This document shows positions 1 through 9,280 of a stretch of 64,000 bases of DNA, in pieces. The notes under the pieces were generated by a model. The model did no database searches. It was not told the DNA's origin and was given only the letters and a program-made list of their open reading frames with translations. The stretch comes from G963662905 sp963676415 (GTDB lineage: Bacteria; Bacteroidota; Bacteroidia; Bacteroidales; WRLA01). The position numbers and the translations under genes were made by a program. Where the stretch lies: contig OY781097.1 of assembly GCA_963676415.1 (NCBI GenBank), positions 1,860,001 through 1,924,000 of the forward strand, in the 5' to 3' direction. Every line of letters starts with the position of its first letter. Positions within the stretch are counted from its first letter, which is position 1.

Positions 1-1
1 C

Positions 2-2596
2 TACTTTAATGAAGATCATGGCCTTTCAAGCCATACTTTCTATTATCCCGAATCGGGCAGCTCCAGCTCACAAATTATCCAAACTGTTAGTGATGGTGTT
101 GCCTATGCAAATTATACAGCACACGGTAGTTCCAGTGGCTGGTATGACCCGTCTTTTGAAAACAGTGATGTTCCCGGGCTCCAAAACGAACATAAATATC
201 CGTTAATGGTAGGGAACTGCTGCCTGACCAATAAGTTCGAAGAAACCAGTTGTTTTGGCGAAACTCTTTTGAGGGCAGAAGGAAAAGGTGCCCTTGGATA
301 CATCGGGGGTACAAACAGTACTTACTGGGATGAAGATTATTACTGGGGCGTTGGCGTTGGCGCTATTTCTGCTACTCCAACTTATGAAAGTACTACATTG
401 GGTTCATACGACCGCCTATTCCACGAGCATGGTGAAGGTTATTCAGAATGGTTTACTACTCAGGGTCAGCAAAACTATGCAGGATGTCTTGCAGTAACAG
501 AAAGCGGATCATCCAGAATACAGTATTACTGGGAAATCTATGCTCTTATGGGCGATCCAAGTATCAGTATTTATATGGGTGTTCCTCCTTCTATGAACGT
601 TAATTACGATGTGCTGCCTGTCGGTGCTGATGAGTTTGTTGTTAATGCACCGGCTTATTCACTTGTTGCACTCTCTTTTGATGGCGACCTAAAAGGAACA
701 GCACAAGCTAATGCTTCAGGAGTGGCTACCATCTACTTTAACAATCCAATTACAACCGCGGGAGAAGCCGATATTGTCGTTACTGGACAAAATTATCAAC
801 CTTTCTTTGGAACTGTATTGCTTGCCGGCGAACCAGAAGCAGCCAGTGAACCACACCCATTAAATACGCAGCAACTTGTTTCTGCTCTTACAAGCCTTTC
901 TTGGACTGACCCAAGTCCGGTTGCAGCAGAAACATTTACACTATACCTCGGAACAGACAATCCACCAACAAACGTGATTAATGGAATGGAATTAACCGAA
1001 TCCCATTATCAACCCGATCAGCTTGGTTATGAAACAACATATTATTGGAGAGTCGATTCAGAAAATGAATACGGAACCGTTGAGGGTGAAGTATGGTCGT
1101 TCTCGACAAAACGTGCACCGGATGAAAACTTCGAAACAGGCAATTTCAATGAAAACCCATGGGTCTTTGGTGGCGACTTACCTTGGGTGACAACTGATAA
1201 CCAGGCTTTAAATGGCTTGTGGTCTGCAAAATCAGGAGCCATTTCCGATGGGCAAACATCCTCAATTATTATTGATGTAAACTGCACCGTATTTATGTCA
1301 ACAGTAAGCTTCTATAAAATGGTAAGCTCCGAAGGCCCTCAGGATGCCCTTGAGTTTTATATTGATGGAAAACTGAAAGATAGCTGGGGTGGTCTTGGTG
1401 GCTGGACTTATGAACAGTTTAATATCACTGCAGGTACTCATACACTGGAATGGCGCTATGTAAAAGATGAAAGCGGTTCAGGCGGCGATGATGCAGCATG
1501 GATTGATTATATCTATTTCCCGAATGCTACCACAACAACGGCCAGCGCTGGAGGAAATGGCACCGTTTGCTCTAATGACTCCTATCAGCTTGCCGGTTCG
1601 GCAACCCTTTTTAGTAGCGTTGAATGGACTACAAATGGTGATGGGGCCTTCGATGATCCTACCATCTTAACACCTGTTTATACTCCTGGCGAAATGGACA
1701 TTGAAGCCGGGTCAGCTATTCTTACTTTGTCAGTTGAGTCTTCTTACAAAACCGTTGTAACCGATGATATGACACTAACAATTACTCCTGCCGCTTCTGC
1801 TCTTGCCGGTAACGATTCATACCTCTGTTCTGATAATCCTGAAATGAACGTATTGGCCAACGCCTCTGCTTCTAATTATTCAGCATTGCTTTGGGCTACA
1901 TCAGGCGATGGTACTTTCGATGACGCCACCGTAATGAACCCGGTTTATACCCCAGGATCAGAGGATATTGCTGCCGGTATTGTCGAATTGATATTTGCTG
2001 CCGAAGGTGATGCCCCTTGTGGTATCGCTTACGATACAATTATTATGGAAGTAATGAGTGCCCCAATGACTACCGAAGCTCCTGTTCTACCCGCAGAGAT
2101 TAATACTGCCGGAACTCCTGTTACTGAAGTTAGTGTAGAGGGAGTTGCTGGTGCTGAAGCATACGAATGGGTTCTCGAACCAGCTGCCGCCGGTACTGTA
2201 ACTGCAAGCGCTGCAGCAAGCTGTACAATCAATTGGAATACCGATTTTGAAGGCGATGTAACTCTTCAGGTTCGCGCAGGTAATGGCTGCGGCACAAGCG
2301 AGTTTGCTGTATCAGAAAACGCATTTGTTTATTTTGGTACAGGCCTTGACGAACAGGAAGAACTACGTTTTAATGTTTATCCAAACCCTGGAGCCGGTTT
2401 ATTCCATATCCAGGTCTCTGATGCCCAAAATGCAGAACTGCACATCCTGAATATTTTGGGACAGGAGGTTTATAAGCAAACAGTTAACGGCATTCAGTCG
2501 CAACTCGATTTGACCAATTATACTGACGGGGTTTATTTCATTATGCTGCGTTCAGGTGAGCGCACAGAAATGAAGCGAATTGTACTCCAGAAATAG
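2..2596 (+). CDS. Kgp-like gingipain-family (C25) cysteine protease with T9SS sorting domain, 5' end outside window
   Basis: The frame is open from the left edge (first full codon at base 2), so the N-terminus, propeptide and part of the catalytic domain lie outside the window; the ATG at 206 is internal. The catalytic His of family C25 is visible in TAHGSSSGW (His codon 122-124). The Cys is the second Cys of GNCCLTNKF (codon 221-223), placed by matching the downstream CFxExxLRA to the neighbouring gene. The stretch YIGGTNSTYW followed by EDYYWGVG, and a later ASGVATI motif, resemble lysine-gingipain Kgp more than Rgp. After the protease come an Fn3-like domain (LGTDNPPTN ... YYWRVD), a MAM/cleaved-adhesin-like segment starting FETGNF, two modules of the type WTTxGDGxFDDP...VYTPG, an Ig/PKD-like domain and a type A sorting domain (VYPNPGAG ... 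MKRIVLQK). Expected to be secreted by T9SS and surface-anchored or released. Paralogue of the next gene. Substrate preference is inferred from similarity only. Confidence 0.9.
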   Translation, partial: YFNEDHGLSSHTFYYPESGSSSSQIIQTVSDGVAYANYTAHGSSSGWYDPSFENSDVPGLQNEHKYPLMVGNCCLTNKFEETSCFGETLLRAEGKGALGYIGGTNSTYWDEDYYWGVGVGAISATPTYESTTLGSYDRLFHEHGEGYSEWFTTQGQQNYAGCLAVTESGSSRIQYYWEIYALMGDPSISIYMGVPPSMNVNYDVLPVGADEFVVNAPAYSLVALSFDGDLKGTAQANASGVATIYFNNPITTAGEADIVVTGQNYQPFFGTVLLAGEPEAASEPHPLNTQQLVSALTSLSWTDPSPVAAETFTLYLGTDNPPTNVINGMELTESHYQPDQLGYETTYYWRVDSENEYGTVEGEVWSFSTKRAPDENFETGNFNENPWVFGGDLPWVTTDNQALNGLWSAKSGAISDGQTSSIIIDVNCTVFMSTVSFYKMVSSEGPQDALEFYIDGKLKDSWGGLGGWTYEQFNITAGTHTLEWRYVKDESGSGGDDAAWIDYIYFPNATTTTASAGGNGTVCSNDSYQLAGSATLFSSVEWTTNGDGAFDDPTILTPVYTPGEMDIEAGSAILTLSVESSYKTVVTDDMTLTITPAASALAGNDSYLCSDNPEMNVLANASASNYSALLWATSGDGTFDDATVMNPVYTPGSEDIAAGIVELIFAAEGDAPCGIAYDTIIMEVMSAPMTTEAPVLPAEINTAGTPVTEVSVEGVAGAEAYEWVLEPAAAGTVTASAAASCTINWNTDFEGDVTLQVRAGNGCGTSEFAVSENAFVYFGTGLDEQEELRFNVYPNPGAGLFHIQVSDAQNAELHILNILGQEVYKQTVNGIQSQLDLTNYTDGVYFIMLRSGERTEMKRIVLQK

Positions 2597-2620
2597 TAAT
2601 TTCTTGATTTAACATCTTTT

Positions 2621-2650
2621 AAGGGCTTTTCTTTCAGAAGAAAGGCCCTT
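2621..2650 (+). terminator. Rho-independent-like hairpin after the Kgp-like protease gene
   Basis: Near-perfect inverted repeat with arms AAGGGCTTTTCTTT and AAGAAAGGCCCTT (one G-U pair), 24 bases after the stop codon. The stem is strong but the trailing tract (ATTACGTTTA) is poor in T. Confidence 0.7.
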
Positions 2651-2667
2651 ATTACGTTTAAATTAAT

Positions 2668-2675
2668 TAAATTTG
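2668..2675 (+). promoter_or_regulatory. Possible Bacteroidota -7 box for the Rgp-like gene
   Basis: TAAATTTG matches the TAnnTTTG consensus, about 100 bases before the ATG at 2777. No clear TTTG -33 box stands at the usual 19-21 base spacing, so this is tentative. Confidence 0.35.
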
Positions 2676-2776
2676 GCACCATAGATTATTTTCGGTGCTT
2701 CCTATGCAACTTAAGCATGTAAGTTTGTGTTTCAATATAACAGAACATTCAATCAGAGATTAATAACCAAATCATT

Positions 2777-5700
2777 ATGAGAAATTTACTTTTTACTTTC
2801 CTAATGCTGTTCGGGGTATTGACCCTCTCAGCACAAAATTGGGTAGCGGTTACGGGATCTAGTCCGGTCAAAGCCCAAACAAACCTTATTTCCTCTGATC
2901 TCCAGTCATCAGAGATCAATTTTAGCCTTGAAGGCTTTTACCTTTTTAATGTACAAACTCCTAACGGAACTGAACAGGTGGTGCGTCTGGATGGAGCATC
3001 AACCCTCCTGCAAAAAGGCAGCCCTGATCTTGTTAAAATGACCGCTTCCCTTATTATCCCCGCAGATCAGGAAATGGAAGTTGAAGTTATTTCAGCCCAG
3101 TACAAAGATTTTGACAACATTAGCATAGCTCCTTCAAAAGGAAATTTCACCCGCGATGTCAATCCCGCCGATGTAGATTATACCTATGGTGATGCTTATA
3201 CAACTGATGCCTTTTTCCCACAGCAAGCAACAGAAATGAGAAAACCATATGTACTACGTGATTTTCGTGGCCAAACAGTTGTTTTTCATCCTTTCAGATA
3301 TAATGCAGTTACTAAAACCCTGCGTGTTTATTACGATGTTAACCTTCGTATCAAAGCAGTTGGCAGTTCAAATGTCAACACTTTGACCTCAAATGCTACG
3401 CCCGATGTAATCAGTGCTGATTTTGCACAGGTTTATCAGCGTCAGTTTATTAACTATAATTCCGCTTCACGTTATACCCCGCTTGAAGAAGATGGCAATA
3501 TGCTCATCATTTGCTATGATGATTTTATGTCGGCAATGAACCCATTCGTTGAGTGGAAAACGATCTCAGGCATGACTGTTGAAATGGTTAATTCCAGCCA
3601 GTTCAGTTCCGCAAACGACATCAAATCTTTCGTAACGGATTATTATAACGACAATGGGCTTACATATCTCCTTATTGTTGGAGACGCACCTCAGGTGCCC
3701 ACAATGAACACCTCCGCCGGACATTCTGATCAGGCGTACGGCTATATTGAAGGTAGCGATTCCTATGCAGAAGTTTTTGTCGGACGTTTCTCTGCTGAAG
3801 ATGTCGGCGATGTGGAAATTCAGGTAACCAAGGCCGTTGAATACGAAAGAGAGCCTAATACCAGTGGAACCTGGATGGATCATAATGTTGGTGTTGCTTC
3901 AGACCAGGGGCCTGGCGATGATAACGAATACGATTATCAGCATATCCGGAATATTCAAAACGATCTCCTGGGATATACCTGGGAAACTTCCGCCGAACTT
4001 TTTGACGGAAGCCAGGGTGGACTTGACGCAGCCGGAAGCCCAAGCCCGGGTGATGTGGCAAATGAAATTAATGCGGGAACTTCTATTATTAATTATACGG
4101 GGCATGGTAGTACAACTTCCTGGGGGTCTTCAGGATTCTCTAATAGTGATATTAACAACCTGACCAATGATAATATGCTGCCATATATCTTCTCTGTCGC
4201 TTGTGTGAACGGAAACTTTGTGAACAGTACATGCTTTGCCGAAGCCTGGCTGCGCGCCGATAATAATGGCGAGCCAACAGGGGCCGTAGCAACGATCATG
4301 TCCACTATTAACCAAAGCTGGGATCCTCCTATGCACGGACAGGATGCAATGGTTGATATCCTTGTGGAATCTTTTACCGATAATATCAAACGTACTTTTG
4401 GTGGTGTAACTGTTAATGGTTGTTTTGAAATGAACGATGAATATGGATCAGGTGGTGAAGAAATGACCGATACATGGACAATCTTTGGCGATCCTTCATT
4501 GATGCTGCGAACAAAAATGCCGGCCAGCCTTAGCGCAACTTATGAGCCAATTATTCCGATTAACGCTACAACTTATTCTGTTTCAACCAATGCCGGCGAC
4601 GGCCGTGCTGCCCTTAGTTACAATGGTGAACTCCTTGGTGTGGGTTATCTTCAAAATGGAAATGCAACGATAACGCTCAATCAGCCATTAACAAACACAA
4701 TGCTTGAGCTTGATCTCGTAATCCTTCCATTTAATTTTGAACCACTGATTACAACAATTCAAATTACAGCAGAACCCGGCCAGGCAATGCAGCCCGTGCC
4801 TGCTAACGGAAAACTGGGCGTTTATCCTTTCGCCAATCTTGCCTGGGAAGCCGGTATAGGTGGCCAACCAACTGTTTATAAAGTTTATGTGGGTACTGAT
4901 AACCCTCCAACAAACCTTATAAATGGTGATGAGGTTAATACACCTGAGTATATTTTCGCCAATGAGCTGGAATATGAAACTGAATATTTTTGGCGCGTTG
5001 ATGCTATTAATGATTTCGGTACCAGCGAAGGTGATGTTTGGAGCTTTAATAGCGCGGCCCCTCCTGGTGAAGATTTTGAAACAGGTGACTTCTTAGCCAA
5101 TCTCTGGGTCATGGAAGGCGATGCCGACTGGGTTATTGATGATGCAACAGTATTTCATAAAGGCTTTTCCGCTCGTTCTGGCGCAATTGGTGACGATCAG
5201 GTTTCAACACTGAAAATCGAATTTGATGTGGAAGGCTTTATGTCCCATATTAAATTCTTCCAGAAAGTTTCTACCGATGGTTCAGACAAATTACGTTTCT
5301 ACATTGATGGCAGCCTTAAAGGCGAATGGGGAGGCCTCTCGCAATGGAGCGAAGAAATCTTTAATATAACTTCAGGACATCATGTTTTTGAATGGAAATA
5401 CGAAAAAGGCAGTGCTAATGCAGGTGGCGATGATGCCGTTTGGATTGACTTCATTTATTTCCCAACTACATCAGTTATGTCTGCAAATGCTGGTCAGGAT
5501 ATGAATATATGCGAAGGAAGCATCTGCCAACTCCATGCTACCGGAGCCGGTTATACCTCCGCACTGTGGACAACAAATGGCGATGGGTCTTTCGACGATC
5601 CTGCAAATCCTGAAGCTGTTTATACGCCAGGAAGTCAGGATATCGCCGATGGTGCCGTTATCCTTACATTTGAAGTTACTGATGGCGAAACCAGCGCCGA

Positions 5701-6523
5701 AGATAATATGACCCTTACAATTCAGCCTGCTCCTGTGTCCTTTGCAGGGGGTACAGCTGAAATTTGTGCAGGCGAAGAAATCACAATTCAGGCATCCAAT
5801 GCGGAAAATAATCAAAGCGTTCTGTGGACAACTTCCGGTGATGGTACTTTTGCAGACCCAACCCGTTTGCACGCAATTTATACGCCAGGCTCCGAAGATG
5901 CAACCAATGGTTCTGTTGAACTTACCTTGACTGTTCTGGGAATCGAGCCGTGTGCCGAAGCTTCAGATGTAATTACATTGACGGTAAATTCAGCTCCTCT
6001 TGCACCAGAAAAACCCTCAGGCCCTGAATCCGTTGCAGTGAATCAAATAGACCAAAGTGTTTATACAGTTACTGAAGTTGAAGGAGCTGCATCCTATCTT
6101 GTTTCCCTGTCTGATGAAGCTGCTGGTACAGTAAACATGGAAGCTAATGTAGCTACTGTAAGTTGGAATATTGATTTCTTTGGCGAAATTGAAATTACTG
6201 CCCAGGCAATAAACGAATGCGGAGAATCTGAATTATCAGAAGGACTCCTTGTTACACTCGATAATAATGTTGGCATTAGAGAACAAGAAAATGATAAATT
6301 TGAAATTTATCCTAACCCGACAAGCGGTAATGTAAACCTTGTTTGTCCAGCAGGATATCAGCTCGAAGTTCGAAACCTTTTAGGAGAACTCGTGTATAAC
6401 GTAAATGAGACTTCTGAAGGAAAAACGCAGCTTGATATGAGCCGTTTCCCCGATGGTATTTATTATATTGTACGGATTTCAGAAGAAGGTAAAGATATTA
6501 AGAAACTTATTTTAAATAAGTAG
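2777..6523 (+). CDS. Rgp-like gingipain-family (C25) cysteine protease with T9SS type A sorting domain
   Basis: Complete 1248-residue secreted protease. It has a signal peptide (MRNLLFTFLMLFGVLTLSAQ), then a gingipain-type propeptide to about residue 220, then the C25 catalytic domain. The catalytic dyad is His443 in NYTGHGSTTSW and Cys476 in SVACVNGNF. The following STINQSW, IKRTFGGV and DTWTIFGDPSL motifs are close to arginine-gingipains. C-terminal parts are an Fn3-like domain (VGTDNPPTN ... EYFWRVD), a MAM/cleaved-adhesin-like segment from FETGDF, two WTTxGDGxF...YTPG modules, an Ig/PKD-like domain and the sorting domain (IYPNPTSG ... IKKLILNK), which directs T9SS export and is normally removed. 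The start is the only ATG giving a signal peptide. It follows the Kgp-like gene by 180 bases with a hairpin between, so it probably has its own promoter. Arg specificity is an inference. Confidence 0.93.
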   Translation: MRNLLFTFLMLFGVLTLSAQNWVAVTGSSPVKAQTNLISSDLQSSEINFSLEGFYLFNVQTPNGTEQVVRLDGASTLLQKGSPDLVKMTASLIIPADQEMEVEVISAQYKDFDNISIAPSKGNFTRDVNPADVDYTYGDAYTTDAFFPQQATEMRKPYVLRDFRGQTVVFHPFRYNAVTKTLRVYYDVNLRIKAVGSSNVNTLTSNATPDVISADFAQVYQRQFINYNSASRYTPLEEDGNMLIICYDDFMSAMNPFVEWKTISGMTVEMVNSSQFSSANDIKSFVTDYYNDNGLTYLLIVGDAPQVPTMNTSAGHSDQAYGYIEGSDSYAEVFVGRFSAEDVGDVEIQVTKAVEYEREPNTSGTWMDHNVGVASDQGPGDDNEYDYQHIRNIQNDLLGYTWETSAELFDGSQGGLDAAGSPSPGDVANEINAGTSIINYTGHGSTTSWGSSGFSNSDINNLTNDNMLPYIFSVACVNGNFVNSTCFAEAWLRADNNGEPTGAVATIMSTINQSWDPPMHGQDAMVDILVESFTDNIKRTFGGVTVNGCFEMNDEYGSGGEEMTDTWTIFGDPSLMLRTKMPASLSATYEPIIPINATTYSVSTNAGDGRAALSYNGELLGVGYLQNGNATITLNQPLTNTMLELDLVILPFNFEPLITTIQITAEPGQAMQPVPANGKLGVYPFANLAWEAGIGGQPTVYKVYVGTDNPPTNLINGDEVNTPEYIFANELEYETEYFWRVDAINDFGTSEGDVWSFNSAAPPGEDFETGDFLANLWVMEGDADWVIDDATVFHKGFSARSGAIGDDQVSTLKIEFDVEGFMSHIKFFQKVSTDGSDKLRFYIDGSLKGEWGGLSQWSEEIFNITSGHHVFEWKYEKGSANAGGDDAVWIDFIYFPTTSVMSANAGQDMNICEGSICQLHATGAGYTSALWTTNGDGSFDDPANPEAVYTPGSQDIADGAVILTFEVTDGETSAEDNMTLTIQPAPVSFAGGTAEICAGEEITIQASNAENNQSVLWTTSGDGTFADPTRLHAIYTPGSEDATNGSVELTLTVLGIEPCAEASDVITLTVNSAPLAPEKPSGPESVAVNQIDQSVYTVTEVEGAASYLVSLSDEAAGTVNMEANVATVSWNIDFFGEIEITAQAINECGESELSEGLLVTLDNNVGIREQENDKFEIYPNPTSGNVNLVCPAGYQLEVRNLLGELVYNVNETSEGKTQLDMSRFPDGIYYIVRISEEGKDIKKLILNK

Positions 6524-6547
6524 TGTTTTGTTTTCATGGTAATTTTT

Positions 6548-6576
6548 CCCCGGGGGCGTATGCCTCCGGGGTTTTT
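6548..6576 (+). terminator. Rho-independent terminator after the Rgp-like protease gene
   Basis: CCCCGGGGGC, loop GTAT, GCCTCCGGGG, then TTTTT. A GC-rich 10-bp stem with one mismatch-type pair and a T-run, 25 bases past the stop codon. Confidence 0.9.
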
Positions 6577-6708
6577 GTTTGCCAAAGTGAACTAAAATAT
6601 TAGTTGGATAATAATGCTTCCACGCGTATTCCACTTTGTGAAACCGGCATTGAATTGATTTAATACAAGAGGAAAGAAAATGAAGGGAACAGGCTTACAG
6701 CCTTTTCT

Positions 6709-6716
6709 TATCTTTG
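6709..6716 (+). promoter_or_regulatory. Likely -7 box of the hpt promoter
   Basis: TATCTTTG matches TAnnTTTG 25 bases before the hpt ATG. The -33 element is not obvious. Confidence 0.5.
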
Positions 6717-6740
6717 CCACGCATTTAAAATTATCGGATT

Positions 6741-7280
6741 ATGAAGAAAGTTAGAGTACTGGATAAGGAGTTTGCCATCGATATCACCAGCGAACAATTG
6801 CAGCAGGCCATCAAAGATATGGCAGCCAGGCTTAATAACGATTATGAAGGGAAAGACCCGGTGTTTCTCGTCATTCTTAATGGCGCATTTATGTTTGCTG
6901 CCGATTTATTGAAAAGCATTGAAATTCCCTGTGAAATCAGCTTCATCAAAGTGGCATCCTATTCAGGGATGAGCTCCACGAAAAACGTACGTGAACTGAT
7001 CGGGCTTGATGAAAAACTGGAAGGAAGAAATATCATCATCGTTGAAGATATTATCGATACCGGATTTTCCATGAATGCAATACTTCATAAACTGGATACA
7101 ATGAATATCGCCAGTCGTGCAATTGCCAGCCTCCTCTTTAAGCCAGGCGCTTTCAAACAGAGCTATAAAGTTGATTATATCGGACTGGAAATACCCAATG
7201 ATTTTATTGTGGGTTATGGCCTTGATTATGATGGTTATGGCCGAAACCTGCCCGATATCTATAAACTGATTGCCGAGTAG
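6741..7280 (+). CDS. hpt: Hypoxanthine phosphoribosyltransferase
   Basis: 179 residues, the normal family length. It converts hypoxanthine or guanine plus PRPP to IMP or GMP in cytosolic purine salvage. The PRPP-binding motif IIIVEDIIDTGFSM lies at about residues 98-111; SYSGM and the flexible-loop segment SSTKNVREL precede it. It is the first gene of a block followed by adenylate kinases and obgE, an order common in Bacteroidota. A 245-base gap with a -7-like box separates it from the next gene, so it may be transcribed alone. A purine gene next to adenylate kinases makes functional sense, since both handle the adenine/guanine nucleotide pool. Confidence 0.96.
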   Translation: MKKVRVLDKEFAIDITSEQLQQAIKDMAARLNNDYEGKDPVFLVILNGAFMFAADLLKSIEIPCEISFIKVASYSGMSSTKNVRELIGLDEKLEGRNIIIVEDIIDTGFSMNAILHKLDTMNIASRAIASLLFKPGAFKQSYKVDYIGLEIPNDFIVGYGLDYDGYGRNLPDIYKLIAE

Positions 7281-7456
7281 GCGTTTCCTTGCTTTGCCGA
7301 AACCATCACAGATGTGAAATAGGGCGCGAGACGCGATGATCATTTGCTTGTCTTCAAAAATGAATGAATCGTGGATAAAAGCATCTCTTATGATGACATG
7401 CTTTCGCTTTGAAGCATATTAATTTGGGAATTGTTCTGCTCAAAACGTATTTTCAT

Positions 7457-7464
7457 TAAATTTG
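7457..7464 (+). promoter_or_regulatory. Possible -7 box for the double adenylate kinase gene
   Basis: TAAATTTG, matching TAnnTTTG, lies 61 bases before the ATG at 7526. A TTG lies 23 bases upstream of it, slightly too far for an ideal -33 element. Confidence 0.35.
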
Positions 7465-7525
7465 TGTTAATTCAACCATTACCATCACAGGCTGTGATTC
7501 ATCCACTGCCAAAAATGAAAGATTT

Positions 7526-8695
7526 ATGTTAAATATTGCATTGTTCGGCCCTCCCGGAGCAGGTAAAGGGACACAGTCAAAAAAGCTGATCGAGAAATAC
7601 AACCTCATGTATATTGCAACGGGTGATATCCTCCGCCACGAAATTGCTGAAGGCACAAAACTTGGAATGCAGGCCAAATCTGTAATCGAAAGCGGTGGTC
7701 TGGTTTCTGATGAAATTATTGTGCAGATAATTGAAAAATTGATCAGTACCAATCCTGATAAAAACGGTATCCTTTTCGATGGTTTCCCGCGTACTACGGT
7801 TCAGGCATATATCCTGGAAGGCTTGCTGCTGAAAATGAACAGCTCGCTCAATTGCATGCTCAGCCTGGAGGTGCCTCGTGAAGAACTCGTGCACCGCTTG
7901 CTCGAACGTGCCAAAACATCTGGCCGTATTGATGATACAGCCGAGGTAATCAATGTCCGCCTTCAGGAATATGAAGATAAAACCCTGCCGGTTGCCAGTT
8001 TCTACGAAGAACGCGATAAGCTGGTGCCCATTGAAGGAGTAGGGGAGATTGACAGTGTATATCAACGCTTGACTGCAGCAATTGATAAAACACTGGCCAA
8101 TGAAAGGTTGAATATTGTGCTGCTTGGCCCTCCCGGCGCCGGAAAAGGTACGCAGGGACGTTTGATCGCACAGAAATATAATATGACCTACATTTCTACC
8201 GGAGCATTGTTCCGTAAGGAAATTAAAATGGATACAGAAATCGGGAGAAAAGTAGCCCCATATCTCGAAAAAGGCGAAATTGTTCCCGATGAATGGGCAA
8301 TTCAACTCATTGAAAAAGAGATACAAACCCATCCAAACACCCGTGGGTTTATTTTTAAAGGATTCCCGCGTACAATCGTTCAGGCATATATTATCGATGG
8401 ACTGCTCCGTCGTATCAATTCATCGGTGTCCTTCTGTTTTGAATTGAGCGTGCCTACTTTGGAATCCATTAAAAGGTTGTCGGAGCGCTCCAAAACCGAT
8501 AAATGCCGTTCCTACGATAAAACGACCGATATGATCGTAAAACGTTTGGAGGAATACGAAAACAGGACATCAATGGTGGCAAAATTCTACCGGAAGCAAA
8601 AGAAATTCAAATCCATTGATGCAATCGGTGACAAAGAATCAGTAAATCAACGCCTCGATAAAGCCTTCGAAAAGGCATTTAAAGACGTGCGTTAA
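7526..8695 (+). CDS. Fused double-domain adenylate kinase, second domain diverged
   Basis: 389 residues, twice the usual length of a short-form adenylate kinase, made of two full kinase domains. Domain 1 (about 1-190) has the P-loop GPPGAGKGTQ, ATGDILR, FDGFPRT (Asp85) and the LID motif GRIDD (133-137), so it should catalyse AMP + ATP to 2 ADP. Domain 2 (about 193-389) keeps the P-loop (201-210), STGALFR and GFPRT, but the conserved Asp before GFPRT is Lys278. Its GRxDD LID motif is replaced by a KCRSYDK stretch with two extra residues, and TxP is changed to TSM. Domain 2 is therefore probably impaired or altered in nucleotide handling. The gene is followed after 13 bases by a normal single-domain adk. 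There is no sign of a lost stop or frameshift: the linker is in frame and both halves are full length. Fusion by tandem duplication is the likely origin. Confidence 0.9.
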   Translation: MLNIALFGPPGAGKGTQSKKLIEKYNLMYIATGDILRHEIAEGTKLGMQAKSVIESGGLVSDEIIVQIIEKLISTNPDKNGILFDGFPRTTVQAYILEGLLLKMNSSLNCMLSLEVPREELVHRLLERAKTSGRIDDTAEVINVRLQEYEDKTLPVASFYEERDKLVPIEGVGEIDSVYQRLTAAIDKTLANERLNIVLLGPPGAGKGTQGRLIAQKYNMTYISTGALFRKEIKMDTEIGRKVAPYLEKGEIVPDEWAIQLIEKEIQTHPNTRGFIFKGFPRTIVQAYIIDGLLRRINSSVSFCFELSVPTLESIKRLSERSKTDKCRSYDKTTDMIVKRLEEYENRTSMVAKFYRKQKKFKSIDAIGDKESVNQRLDKAFEKAFKDVR

Positions 8696-8708
8696 ATCAA
8701 AATATTGA

Positions 8709-9278
8709 ATGGAAAACATCATTATTACCGGCCCTCCCGGCGCCGGCAAAGGCACTCAATCGGCTTTGCTGGCAAAAAAATACAATCTGGCACACGTTTC
8801 AACCGGCGAAATAATTCGCGATGAAATAAAACGTAAAACAGAATTGGGCCTGATGGCTCAGAAACTTATCGATAAAGGAAACCTAGTTCCCGATGAGTTT
8901 ATGATGCAAATCTTGAAATCGGGCATGGATCGATGTGCCGGTGTGCAGGGCTTTATTTTTGATGGTTTCCCACGTACTTTGCCACAGGCGGAAACTTTTG
9001 ATAAATTTCTGAAATCAGAAAATATGGAGCTGAAGCTGATCCTGAACCTATTGATCGACCGGGGCGAAATAATGGAACGCCTGCTGAAAAGGGCGCTTAC
9101 GGAAGGCCGTGCAGATGATTCAGCGGAAGTGATCTCGCGGCGCATCGATGTTTATCATGAAAAAACAGCCGCAGTGGCAAAACATTACAGCAACCATGCA
9201 GCATTTGTTGATATGGGTGGAGCTGGAAATATTGAAGATATTCATGAGCGTATCTGTTCATATTTGAATAAAATGTAA
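8709..9278 (+). CDS. adk: Adenylate kinase, canonical single domain
   Basis: 189 residues, short-LID form typical of Bacteroidota. All expected motifs are present: P-loop GPPGAGKGTQ (8-17), STGEIIR, DGFPRT (Asp85) and LID motif GRADD (133-137), followed by the RR...Y..KT segment. It interconverts AMP, ADP and ATP. It lies 13 bases after the double kinase and 2 bases before obgE, so the three are almost certainly co-transcribed. Because the motifs are intact, this copy is the best candidate for the essential housekeeping enzyme. Confidence 0.96.
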   Translation: MENIIITGPPGAGKGTQSALLAKKYNLAHVSTGEIIRDEIKRKTELGLMAQKLIDKGNLVPDEFMMQILKSGMDRCAGVQGFIFDGFPRTLPQAETFDKFLKSENMELKLILNLLIDRGEIMERLLKRALTEGRADDSAEVISRRIDVYHEKTAAVAKHYSNHAAFVDMGGAGNIEDIHERICSYLNKM

Positions 9279-9280
9279 TT

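Noticed and set aside
9..206. 65-codon frame at the left edge
   Set aside because: It is a shadow frame inside the truncated Kgp-like gene, whose own frame carries the catalytic His.
7577..8332. 251-codon minus-strand frame over the double adenylate kinase
   Set aside because: Antisense shadow of a conserved kinase gene; Cys- and Phe-rich, no domain.
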